This document shows positions 24,332 through 34,589 of a DNA stretch of 64,000 nucleotides, in pieces. The DNA is from Polytrichum commune. Its lineage: Eukaryota; Streptophyta; Polytrichopsida; Polytrichales; Polytrichaceae. The stretch is from positions 13,952,001 through 14,016,000 of the forward strand of contig OX485809.1 in the NCBI GenBank assembly GCA_950295325.1. The letters are read 5' to 3'. Positions within the stretch are counted from its first letter, which is position 1. Each line of letters opens with the position of its first letter. Both the position numbers and the translations under genes were made by a program. Under the pieces are notes generated by a model that searched no databases, was not told the DNA's origin, and was given only the letters and a program-made list of their open reading frames with translations.

Positions 24332-25171
24332 TTAAATGGGCGAGACTTTGGCCGACTTGTAGGTGTTGACGTGGCCGCTTGTGGCCGCTTGTGCTAGAGC
24401 AATGCTCTCCGCATATACAGGAAGCAACAACGACCTAGGAGGAGATGATAATTGCTCCATCATCTTGCCAACACTGCATTTAGATATACACAATGAGGGT
24501 TAGTTACTTTGACGATACACAAATTCACAAATATTCAATAAATTCAAATAGGTTGGGCAAAACTCACGTACTCAAACGTGATTTCCTGGCTACTTTGCGA
24601 GGAGGTTCATCATCCTCCTCCAATGAAGGTGGTTGTGATGATTGACCAATTACGGGATTTTGCGATGAGAACTCGCGAAGCGGTTGAAGTATCTTATTAA
24701 AGATAAGATCATCTGCCTCGTAAGCAACAAGATGGCGTTCACTTTTACGACATGCGTGGATAGAGGCACCTGAAATGAAATGAAATTAAACAATATATTC
24801 AGTATATATTCTATAAGCATTACAATGCATTAGATGACAGAAAGTCTAATGAATCATTAAGGTAGAAAAACTGAGGGTCGATGGTAGATATGGAGATTGT
24901 AAATCCACCGGTAGAAGCTGTGACATTAATGTAGTGTCTGAACTTGAATGAAGAGCAACCTATTTCGGTCCATTGAGGACCGAACTTATTTTAGCTTTGC
25001 AAACTCTGCTTTTGAATCAGCAATAAGCCTTCCATCTGAATCAAGTGACTGCCTCCATCAAAGCTGATCCCATGCCTCCATTTTGTCATAAGTTTGGTAC
25101 AGTATGTCAAAATGCACACAAAATTGCAAGTTTATCTATGTGTTGTCACATGGAAATCGCTCAGCTTTATC
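24332..25171 (-). pseudogene. Decayed multi-exon gene, unrecognised
   Basis: Three coding blocks read on the minus strand. The last two are clear: 24769-24568 (acceptor TTTCAG, donor GTGAGT) encoding HLVAYEADDLIFNKILQPL and an acidic stretch followed by PPRKVARKSR, and 24473-24332, encoding VGKMMEQLSSPPRSLLLPVY and ending in TAA. Upstream, 25171 to about 24960 contains YDKMEAWDQL and DGRLIADSKAEFAKLK but has TAG and TGA stops. A stretch with a different frame (FGPQWTEIG) follows. The basic PPRKVARKSR could be a nuclear localisation signal. The family is unknown to me; a transposon accessory gene is possible because it follows a CACTA-like fragment in the same orientation. A hAT MITE sits just before the first block. 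Confidence 0.5.
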
Positions 25172-25184
25172 CTATATCTGCAAC

Positions 25185-26154
25185 TAGGGTTGTCTATTGT
25201 GTCGTGACGGAGGGTAATCCCGACATAATGTCGTGCCGTCACGACACGTATCCGTCACGACATTATGACGGATGATGTCTTTATCCTGCCGGACTTGAAT
25301 TTTACTGAATTTTTTGTGTATTTACATTACCCCATTGCGGACACGTAGGAGTTACGATGTCCATGTGTGATGACATGTCAACAAAGTAGATGTAAAGTGG
25401 GGAATAAAATTACTAGCGCCCGTCCGCCCTCCCGTCCGCCCCCGTTCCCCGTACCCTAACCCCGCTCCCTTAGCCCATTAACATGTTCCCTAACCCGTTC
25501 CCTACGTTCCCTCCCGTCCGACCCCCCGTCCGACCATTTCCCGTCCTCCCTTTTCCCGTCTGACCCTCCCGTCCGACCCCCCGTCCTCCCTCCCGTTCCC
25601 CTCCCCCGTTCCCCTAATCCCGTTCCCATCCATCCCGTCCTATCCAAACCTCCTAAACCCGCTCCCATCCCCCATTCCCCACTCCCCACGTTTCCACACG
25701 CTCCCCGCGTTCCCCCCCGTTCCCACTTACCTTCCCGTCCTCCCCGTCCTCCCCCCCGTCCGACCCTTCCCCCCGCCCGACCCTCACCCCCATCCGACCC
25801 CATGTTCCCCCGCGTTCCCACACGTCCGCCCGCGCTCCCCACCTGTTCCCCCCGTCCGACCCTCCCGTCCGACCTACACCCTCCTTAGTAATATTTTATT
25901 ACTTTGATTTTAACAAAATGGTAAACACAATGGCAAAATGGTTTACATGCCAAGGGAAATATGCACATCCACGTCGGCATTTTTTGCCACATAGGACGCC
26001 ACCTTGGCAAGAAGGTAAGTATTTTACCCACCATACTAGGTTGACCCTAGTTTGACCCTATGAGGAGCCTATTGTGTCGTGACGGAGGGGTCCGACCCGA
26101 CACGACGCGTCATGACGGCACGACCCCATCATGACGTCGCGATAGACAACCCTG
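25185..26154. mobile_element. hAT-type MITE with C-rich core, copy 1
   Basis: Ends TAGGGTTGTCTAT and ATAGACAACCCTG are inverted repeats, flanked by a perfect 8-bp duplication TCTGCAAC (25177-25184 and 26155-26162). Next to each end are copies of GTCGTGACGG/CCGTCACGAC that can form hairpins. The core, about 25418-25880, is almost purely C with T and scattered CCCGTCCG and CCCGTTCCC units on the plus strand. There is no coding capacity; the Gly/Arg-rich minus-strand frame is a by-product. The insertion is a few bases upstream of a probable splice acceptor. Confidence 0.9.
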
Positions 26155-26359
26155 TCTGCAACATGAAATTCGACATTTGGAAAGTTGGAAGTTTCCAATA
26201 TATGTAAGAACATGGAATAAACAAGATAGATCGGAGCAAAAATGATTCATGATATAATAATAACATATTTTATTACCAAGTTCATATGCCTAATATGAAC
26301 GCCTCGTACATGATTATACTTGTGCGTCTACTTATACTACTTATTCAAAATATTATTAT
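26155..26359. other. Short AT-rich spacer
   Basis: Between the hAT MITE and the stop codon of the next minus-strand gene fragment; nothing recognised. Confidence 0.5.
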
Positions 26360-27054
26360 TTATTTTGAATTTTTCTCGTACATGCGAAGATAGGCTCCTG
26401 GCCACACCGTCATCCCGCGTTTCACATTCAAAAGTGTGAGTTGTAGAGGTATGTCGTCCTCTACAGTCACAACCAATGGACAATCCTGAACCAAAATTTG
26501 GCCGACATTAACTTTAAACATTCATGGCGCAATACTCATGCCATGGAATGGTTCTCCAGCACAGCCGGAAACAATGCAACATTCGGCCACTTTTTGAACC
26601 GGTTCATCGGGATGGAATAAATTCACCAACTCCCATTTTGTCCATGTTCCATGGGCGCATATACAATAACAACACAAGCCATGATTAGTATTAGTGAAAT
26701 TATTGGAGGAACAACGCCCTGTTACGAAGTTCAACGTTTAGATATCCCGTATGAGTCGCAAGTCTTACATAAGGCAATTCTTAGGGGATGGATTTGTCAT
26801 GTTACAAGTTGTTTTGGGCTGTCTAGTAGATGTTTTGCGGCTACCCTTTCTTCTCCCTCCTCCGCCATTCTGTACAGGTACACCAATAGGCCATCATAAC
26901 TTATTTTCAATAAAAAAAACCAGATTATAAATCCAATATTTCGCTGACCTTATTGGACACGTTTTTCTGATTCAGTAAACATAAACACGAGTCAGCCCTA
27001 ACCTTCATGAACAAGATTGCTCCCACTCCGTCCACGGATATTCTTGGAACCATG

Positions 27055-28870
27055 TGTGAGGCCAAACCCACCACCCTTAAGCGTCCTAGTCCGGGTGATG
27101 GTTTTGAGAATTACATGTATCCTATAGAATTGAAATGGTTTGAAATGCAACTTTCATGTCCAAAGGCATCCATTTCATTTTTAAATCACAATGCTTTATT
27201 AATGCTAGTCTCTTGGTTTGTGGTGGAATTGGCTTTCTCAAGAGTCCATCCCGCCACCTTGGTCACACATGTCCTTAAAGACATCCCCCTTGCACCCTTT
27301 GGCCTAACCTCCTTTGTCTTGCCATCGCGGAGATCCTCCACCTTCTCCATTGATTGTGCACGTGATTTATTTCAACCAAAATAATACAAGTGTTAAAAAA
27401 CACTTGCCTCAATGGTCAATCACCAATACATTCAAAAGTCACACACACACCCCTACCTAGCCTAATGAATCCAACACTTACCTAAGAGCTAAGATAGTCT
27501 AAAATAATCTAGTATGGTCTAGATTAATTTTGGCGAGGCAACTAAAGTTGCTAGGCCTTGATTGGTTAATTGCAGTCCCGCAAGGGCTTAGCCCAGGTTG
27601 CTCCAGTGTTGGCTTCGGTCCAGCAGGGCTTAGCCCGGTTGCTTCAGTGTTGGCTTCGGTCCAGCAGAGCTTAGCCCGGTTGCTCCAGTGTTGGCTTCGG
27701 TCCAGCAGAGCTTAGCCAGGTTGCTCCAGTGTTGGCTTCGGTCCAGCAAGGCTTAGCTCGGTTGCTCCAGTGGTGGCTTCGGTCCAGCAGAGCTTAGCCA
27801 GGTTGCTCCAGTGTTGGTCTCGGTCTGCAGAGCTTAGCCAGGTTGCTCCAGTGTTGGCTTTGGTCCAGCAGAGCTTAGCCCGGTTGCTCCAGTGTTGGCT
27901 TCGGTCCAGCAGGGCTTAGCTCGGTTGCTCCAGTGGTGGCCTCGGTCTGCAGAGCTTAGCTAGGTTGCTCCAGTGTTGGCTTCGGTCCAGCAAAGCTTAG
28001 CCCGGTTGCTCCAGTGTTGGCTTCGGTCCAGCAAAGCTTAGCCCGGTTGCTCCAGTGTTGGCTTCGGTCCAGCAGGGCTTAGCTCGGTTGCTCCAGTGGT
28101 GGCCTCAGTCTACAGAGCTTAGCTCGGTTGCTCCAGTGGTGGCTTCGGTCCAACAGAGCTTAGTCAAGTTGCTCCAGTGTTGGTCTCGGTCTGCAGAGCT
28201 TAGCCAGGTTGCTCCAGTGTTGGTTTCGGTCCAGCAGGGCTTAGTTATGGAGTTGCATTTTAATAAGGCAACCTTAGGTGCTAATCAAACATCACACTAA
28301 CTCCCTTTTTCTTGTACTTTGGCTAAATGAACTAACTTACCTCGCTAATGAACTAATCTAACACACAACTACTCTAAGAGCTACTTAATCCACACACCTT
28401 GTCTCAAGCTCTAAGAGCTCACCCCCCTTGAGAGATAATGAGAGAGAGAGCAAAAATGAGAGAGGGAAGCCTTAAGTAGCCAAGAGGGAGAGAGGGAGAG
28501 TGAGGTAAGGATAGGGTGAGGGAATTAGCACCTCCAATCACAACCCCTTAATCCTTTCCTCCTAAGTAGGGACTCCTCCCATCCACAAAGCTCTTACATT
28601 CCTAAACCAACAAGGTGGATCCTAATGTGGGTATTTAACCCGCGGAGTTCACCTTGCCTCACCTTACTCCATACTCACCTAGTCAAGGCATCCCCTTTAT
28701 TGAACTTAAACCTTGAAACAATCACACAACACCACCTAATGTCTAAACTTAAATCCACACCACACTTCACTCTTTTTATATTTTTGTGAATAATCATAAC
28801 ATATCAAAGTCTAACTAAAATTGGTTTCAAAGAGTTAATCACCATATGTGGGCACCATTTTGGGCTCACA
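27055..28870 (-). mobile_element. LTR, TGTGAG family, copy 3
   Basis: On the minus strand it starts TGTGAGCCCAAAATGGTGCC and ends GGTTTGGCCTCACA. A perfect 5-bp duplication CCATG flanks it (27050-27054 and 28871-28875). It shares with copy 1 a segment containing ACGTGCACAA and CGCGATGGCAAGACAAAGGA. It splits an exon of the surrounding gene fragment. There is no gag or pol, so it is a solo LTR or non-autonomous element. Confidence 0.88.
27560..28245. repeat. 40-bp minisatellite inside LTR copy 3
   Basis: About 17 tandem units of 40 bp (GGTTGCTCCAGTGTTGGCTT then CGGTCCAGCAGAGCTTAGCC), with interspersed point variants that form recurring subtypes. The frames running through it are repeats, not genes. 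Copies 1 and 2 of this LTR have different tandem arrays. Confidence 0.95.
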
Positions 28871-29491
28871 CCATGACTTGCCGGTATTTGGTGTTGATCA
28901 AATTATGGTGTGTATTCTACAATCATGCCGAAATTATATTGGGGGAGAGATAAGATTGACTAACCGTACCATATTGGTAAGAATATATTGCTTAAGCTTA
29001 TCTTTATAGAAGGAGAGATGGTTACCTCGTTCACGCTGCCAAGTGGCCTATCATTTGCGAGAGTTTTTCCTCTTGCATTCGAAGTGGTTTTTTTCTTCAA
29101 TGCAGTGACAGTGGCCTTGGCCGGAGGAGATATTAATGCACAGTCTGATCCGGATGATGTGGATCTACCTGCTCCTTCGTTTGCAGTGGCTACGTCCACG
29201 TCCGTGAATGATATGGACATATTGATGGACAGTGGAGGTCCTACAGATGAAATGTGAATGAATTCTTACATTTTCAAGGGACGAGTCGTTTGGACGTTTC
29301 CGAGAATCTGTACTATCTGTAGGGTGGATTGTTGTAGTAATGCCAACCCCATCAAGACATTTGTCCTCAGCTTCACGTTCTTGCAAAGAATCGGACTTAT
29401 GAAGTTGTGTGTTCTCAACCATAGTATCCGCCGCCTCCGTCATGTTTCGCTTGTGAAACTTGCTACCATACTTTCCAAGGGAAGAATGAAG

Positions 29492-30396
29492 CTAACACCA
29501 ATCGTACAAAAAAATCTGCACAAAATCGTTATTACAAAAGGTTCTTGCATGGCATATAGAGCTGAATGAAATCAAAAACAAAAAATATCCTTAAAATACT
29601 TGTACCTTGCCAGTATCAAAAAACGTAGAATCCTCATTGCACATACCTAAGTGGTTAAAATAAAACCTAATTTCAACACATATTTCAAAACGTGATTATG
29701 ATCTATGGAAGATGCACAACAAGGAAAACTAACTGAATAACAACCACATACCTTATGCACAAATTCCTTCAAACAAAGAGTTGAGAACCAAAAGACGAAA
29801 TTTGCACAAACAACTTCAAAGCTCACAAAAAATCCCAGAGCTCACAACACAGACACCACAGTCTTCTACACTCAATAGTCATCGCAATTGGGGGACCTCT
29901 CTGTATACATTTCAGGAATCAGCACACATGCATTTCCGATAACCATAACCAAATCAGGAGAGGATTCCCAACTCTATGCAAGAAACACAGAGGAAAAACA
30001 TGTACAGCACATACAAACATGTACAACATTCAAGTGGGGCATATTCAAGTGCAATAGTGGATTGCTCATTCTCTTGAAACTCTGCACTGGAATTGCTAGA
30101 CCTTGAGCTCCAGGACTCTACACAGCAAATAGAGAGTGAACACGTCAAGACATTGTGAGCATGAACAAGAAGATCACAGATACAGACCATCACAACAATA
30201 TTCCTTCCAGAAAATCCCCTCTGAACAAGATATGTATCTCCTTTCTACTCCTTGTTAGTCCATAGAGTCAACAATTGAATAGAATATATCATCTCACATG
30301 TCACTCACATATCACATCTTACCCCTTGATTGCTTCTTGCTTTGCCATAAAGGAAAATTAGGAGGGAAATTAGAAAGTTCAAGTTTTCAAGAAATT
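29492..30396. other. Flank of gypsy element, intron-like
   Basis: A stretch at about 29672-29785 is repeated, in the same orientation and with few changes, at 40640-40750 on the other side of the gypsy element. The minus strand at 29954-30193 has an open frame with SSRSSNSSAEFQENEQ that might be coding, but no family is recognised. Confidence 0.4.
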
Positions 30397-30830
30397 GTCA
30401 CGTGAGGCGACATCGGGGGCTAAGTCACGTCAAATTAGGGGTCCATGTGTGTTTGGATGGATTATGGACTCCATTGGGAGTCCTAGTTAGTTGTTCATCC
30501 ACTCCATGGATGAAATCCACATAGGATTGGGGTTATGTGGAGAGGAAGGCATCTTGACTTGCCATTGTTGTCAAGTCAAGTCTTGTGAGTGTGTTTTGAG
30601 AGAGAGAGAGTTTGTTGTTGCTATCTTATGGCTATGGTGTAGTAGATCATGAGTAAAGCCTTTGCATTCTTTCTCCATCACTTGCACTCTTGGATTCTCC
30701 CTTCGTGGAGTGAGAGATAGCTTGACTCTTGTGTGTGAATTTCAGAGTTTTTTAAGCTTTGTAAGGAGACTTCTTAGTTTCTTGAGCTTGGAGAGAGAAA
30801 CCCTCATACTTCACAACAATGGCTTATTTT
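30397..30830 (+). repeat. 5' LTR-like repeat of the gypsy element
   Basis: TGTCACGTGAGGCGACATC opens a stretch matching 39468-39888, ending where both share GAGAGAGAAACCCTCAT. The 3' copy has about 10 extra bases (TAAATGG region) near 39511 and few substitutions. The true LTR probably extends beyond 30830, but the 3' copy is cut there, so the end and primer-binding site cannot be fixed. Confidence 0.75.
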
Positions 30831-31360
30831 TGCATTTTTGGTTGTATTTCGGAGCTAGAATGGCCCAGTAGTAAGAACAAATGAGTGATACAAGTGTATG
30901 AAAGCTTAGTTTGCAATTCCTTGCAACCCTCAAGAAGATTTTGAGAGAAATCTCCGCATTTCTCTTTTGGTGTCTCTTTGTGTTTTCTTCAATTGTTGAT
31001 GGTTGAATCTTGAGACCAAATGGAATCTCAAGTCACATCTTTCTTGCTTGCAAATTGTGGAAGCAAAGTTTAATTTTTTTTTAAACAAACACAAAAAAAA
31101 TATATATATCCGACTTGTTTTTAATTTTTTTTATTGAGCTCCGGACGGATCCGGAGCTCACCGGACCCTCCTGGAGCTCTGAAATTCTTGGCAGTGGCAG
31201 GTAAGCCTTTTTTTAAATTTTTTAAATTTTTTTTGTTTTTTTTTGTTTTTGTTTTTAAAATAAAAACAATTATTTTCATTTTCATTTTCATTTTCACATT
31301 TTTACTTTCACCTTTCAAACTTGTCATTTGACTCTCACAAACTTTGAGGTTCAAATTTGG

Positions 31361-31645
31361 GGGCATACTAGCTCCGATTGGAGTGAAATTTGAGCCTATC
31401 TTGTGTGAAATTTGCCAAGGAATCCAATGGTGTAATTGGATTGTTGATTGAAATTCAAAATCATTGCTGAAATTATTAATTTCAACGCTGATTTTTGTTT
31501 TTGGGAGCAAATTAACTCCGAACGGAGTGAAATTTGAGCCTAATTTGTGTGAAATCTTCCTAGGAGTCCATTGGTGCAATTAGTTTGTTGATTGGAGTCC
31601 ATAATTACCTTGGAAATTAGCATTTTCAACGCTGATTTTTTAAAT
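31361..31645. repeat. Two-copy direct repeat in the gypsy leader
   Basis: Two diverged copies of about 135-140 bp (about 31361-31495 and 31503-31645) share GGAGTGAAATTTGAGCCTA, TTGTGTGAAAT and TTTCAACGCTGATTTTT. They lie between the 5' LTR and gag, where packaging or translation signals would be expected; that role is speculation. Confidence 0.7.
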
Positions 31646-31802
31646 TTTAATTACCAATCTCGAAACCTTTGCACAATTTTGGAATTCTGGGGGCATAAAT
31701 AAACACTTGGCATTTGGCAAGGGATTGCCATTTAGATAGCCCGCAACAGGTGCAGGTTGCCATTACCTTGTAGATAGTTGCAGGAACTCAAGTGATTATT
31801 TT

Positions 31803-33571
31803 ATGGTGCAAACTAGGAGCCGATATTATCGATCTCCATCACCAGATTACTTGGAGGACGTGCATACCACAAATCTTGAGCCAGAGGTAGATACCAACGA
31901 GGCTTTTGAGCCTATTTCAGCGTTGGACACTACTAGTAGGCTTCGGATTTGGAGTGTCGGCACGTTCGACGAAATGGAGGACGATCGCCACAATTTAGTG
32001 CGTGATCAGTTTTTAGGTCGAGCTGGGGGCATTTCCTTGCCCGATTGGAAACTCCGGTTTCGTACCTGGATTAAGGAGAAACGCCAAAGGTCTTCCAATT
32101 TCAATGATTAGTATGCCTTTGAACTTCTGCCTCAGCATTTGGAGTATGAGGCACTCCAAACTTATGAACGTTGGACAGAGGGTCATCAGCGACAACTTCG
32201 GGAGGTGGAGCAGTATTGGGAGGCTCGGGTTGAGCTTATTTCAACCCTTAAAGATGGGGCGGTTGCTACCTTAGCTCCACCCACCTTAAAGGAGGAGGAA
32301 TCGCTGGAGGAGTCTAAGGACAAAGAACTGGCACTTGGGCCAATAGTGGCTGGCAGTAGCACGGCTACCCTTTCACGGATGGCACGTACTACACAGGCAG
32401 CATTGACGGTTGTTGGTCCACCACCTCCATTTAATCCCCTTGCTGAATTTGTCGCACATTTGGAGGTGGAGTATGGTGGATTTCGGCGAGACCAGATGCA
32501 GCGCATTCAGGATTTCCGCCGAGAGAAGGATGATACTCCACGGACCATGTATACGCGACTCGCACGCTTTGCTGTTGAATCGGGAGGTGTTTTTGCTGAG
32601 AGCCAGCTTGTCAAAATCTTTTTATCTAAGATTGACAAGCGGCTACTTGAGTTGGCATCACCTCGGATTATCCTCGACTACGAAGGCAGAGCTACGCTTG
32701 CACAAGCGTTTGCCGTGGTTGAGAGATGTGATCGGGCTCTTTGTCAACACGATGCCACAGACATGGTATCTTGGATGACAGAGAGTACGAAATCAAGAAG
32801 AATTGTCACAGCTACTAGTAGTTTAGCTGAGACTCAAGCCGTTAAGGAGCAAAAGATTTTGCATTGTTGGGGTTGTGGAGAAGCTGGTCATTCGAAGAAT
32901 GATCCCAATTGTCCTTAGAAGAAGAAAACCCAACCTTTGGGAAAATTAAAACAAAAGATGGAACCAGTAAAGACAGGGGAGAATTCTAAGAAGAGACAAT
33001 TGAAATGTAACCATTGTGGTGGCACTAATCACGATGTGGATCATTGTTTCCAACTTCATCCTGAGATGCGGCCTGCCAGTTATGTCACTGGCAAATCTCC
33101 AAGGGAGCAGAGTCTTGAGGCTAAGGTGGCAGAGCTTGAGCAAAAGCTCAAATCTTCTGCATCTTTTGCTCAAATTTTTGAGCCGCATGTGGATGGGGGC
33201 ACCTCGGGTTCGGACATGTATATGTTTGGGGCATCTGGAGAGGTGGTGGCTGCGGCTTTTACTCGATCACAAACATTGGCAAATGCAGTGGCTTCTTCAA
33301 GTGGTGGTAGCAACGAGGTGTCACATCCTCGCCATGCCCGACCAGCGGATCAAGTTGGTCAAGCACGTTTACCTCTCTCATTTGGATTGGTAGACACCAC
33401 TGTTGTTGGGGCTAAAAACCCTGTACCTTTGAAAGATGGGGATTCCATCTCGAAGGATGTTACGCAAGCATTGGCGTATAAAATTCTCCATATGCCAATT
33501 TTCTCGGGTTTGGAGTTGATGGCTCCGGATTTCAAGCCTGCTGGAGTTTTCCATTTAGCTGGAAAATGTTA
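31803..33571 (+). pseudogene. gag of the methyltransferase-carrying gypsy element
   Basis: Starting at the ATG at 31803, one frame runs to 33571, broken by TAG at 32109-32111 and at 32916-32918. The N-terminal and middle parts have capsid-like character, including EFVAHLEVEYGGFRRDQMQ and a helical region. Two zinc knuckles follow: CWGCGEAGH with the last Cys two residues later than usual (from 32865), and a canonical CX2CX4HX4C (33006-33047). The product would form the particle and bind RNA. Near 33560 the coding frame changes, and a further block (33562-33800, with a TAA at 33599) continues in another frame towards the protease. Confidence 0.75.
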
Positions 33572-33794
33572 GAAGGAAAGGCGGATTTGCCATCCCTTTA
33601 AGTATCCCAAGCTGTTGTTGACGTACCTGTGGCTGCGGAGGTGGAGGACTTAGCCAATTTGCGAGCGAGCCTTGCGGATGCGGCGATCATTGCTTTTGGT
33701 AAGCACACTGATATTCCTCCATCAACAATTTCAGCAATGGACACGTCATTTTCGAATTATGCAGCGGGAGCGGCATATCTTGCAGATATATGTA

Positions 33795-34400
33795 AGGCCT
33801 GCTCGCGAGCGGCATAATTTGCAACCTGGAGTTGTACGGCTAATGAACGATAGATCTTTGTTTGTCGTCTCACGCACGGATATGCCTACTATTCGTGCTA
33901 CACCACTGAGAATTATGATGGATTCCGGTGCTCAACCGGTTATGATTGGCAAAGGACTTGCTGACAGTCTTAGATTGACGCCAACAAACTTAGATCCTTG
34001 TCCATTCACAATTGTGACTTTAGTAGGGGGCATTGAACGTGCAATAGGTTATACCAAGGCACCTCTACGTTTGATTTTTAATGTGGGGGCAGGACCTACC
34101 TACACTCATTTGTCAATGAAGTGTGTTGTTACTAATGCTACCAACTATGATATACTTGTTGGTCAGCAAGCTCTTTATCCACTTGGCTTTGGTTTGGATA
34201 ATTGGACTGAAGAGGCATGGATTAGACCGGGATGGTCTTCTGGAGATGGCAGGAAGGTATTTATTCCTGTAGCATTTACAGCTACTTCTATGACTATGGT
34301 TGCGGAGGAAATGTTTGGTTGTAGCGGTTCAGTTGCGGATTTGCCTTGTGGTCCAGTTTTGTTGGAGGAAACATTGGACTACGCTTGTAATGCAGCAGAA
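33795..34400 (+). CDS. Retroviral-type aspartic protease domain
   Basis: The protease lies at the start of a frame that stays open to 35399 and also includes the methyltransferase. The active-site motif is MMDSGAQPVMI, with DSG at 33921-33929, followed about 75 residues later by YDILVGQQALYPLGF, the usual second hallmark of gypsy proteases. It would cleave the polyprotein as a dimer. The frame proper begins near 33795, where it takes over from the preceding block by a frame change; the ATG at 33672 lies in the shadow of that other frame and is unlikely to be the start. Confidence 0.8.
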
Positions 34401-34589
34401 CAACAAATTTTGCCATCTTTACAAATTCATGCTCGACATTTCAAGGATCCACCTCCACCATGGCGTACCCCTAAGGAGTTATCCGACCATTGTCGACACA
34501 TTGTAGCGGACTTGGGGCTTGGAGAGACGCCTCCAACGTCATCCTCATTTTCTTTTGCTCAACCCATCCGTTGGCAACCACCACCTAAA

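Larger units (their letters stand above)
26360..29491 (-). pseudogene. Second CACTA-like accessory gene, broken by an LTR
   Basis: Minus-strand blocks lie at 29491-29270, 29240-29026, 28916-28871 plus 27054 to about 27007 (one exon split by the LTR), and 26869-26360. The first two encode a Ser/Thr-rich basic region (GKYGSKFHKRNMTEAADT; ALKKKTTSNARGKT). The last contains LVNLFHPDEPVQKVAEC, then VNVGQILVQDCPLVVTVEDD and GMTVWPGAYLRMYE before TAA. That layout resembles the small C-terminal domain of plant CACTA accessory proteins, also seen at 3647-3970. The frame has TGA at 26519-26521 and TAA stops near 26735 and 26765. The first two blocks are separated by 29 bases with GT and AG ends. Family assignment is tentative. 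Confidence 0.45.

Noticed and set aside
25456-25842. Gly/Arg-rich 128-codon frame on the minus strand, and similar frames at 46385-46655.
   Set aside because: They are translations of the C-rich MITE core; codon content is dictated by the tandem units and no start context or homologue is apparent.
27530-28300. Open frames across the 40-bp array, and the array itself as a CRISPR-like structure.
   Set aside because: Units are contiguous with no unique spacers and lie in an LTR of a eukaryotic genome; open frames are a by-product of repeats.
30397-30830. A 5-bp target duplication for the gypsy element.
   Set aside because: GAAAT before 30397 has no counterpart after 39888 or 39986; the 3' end is rearranged.
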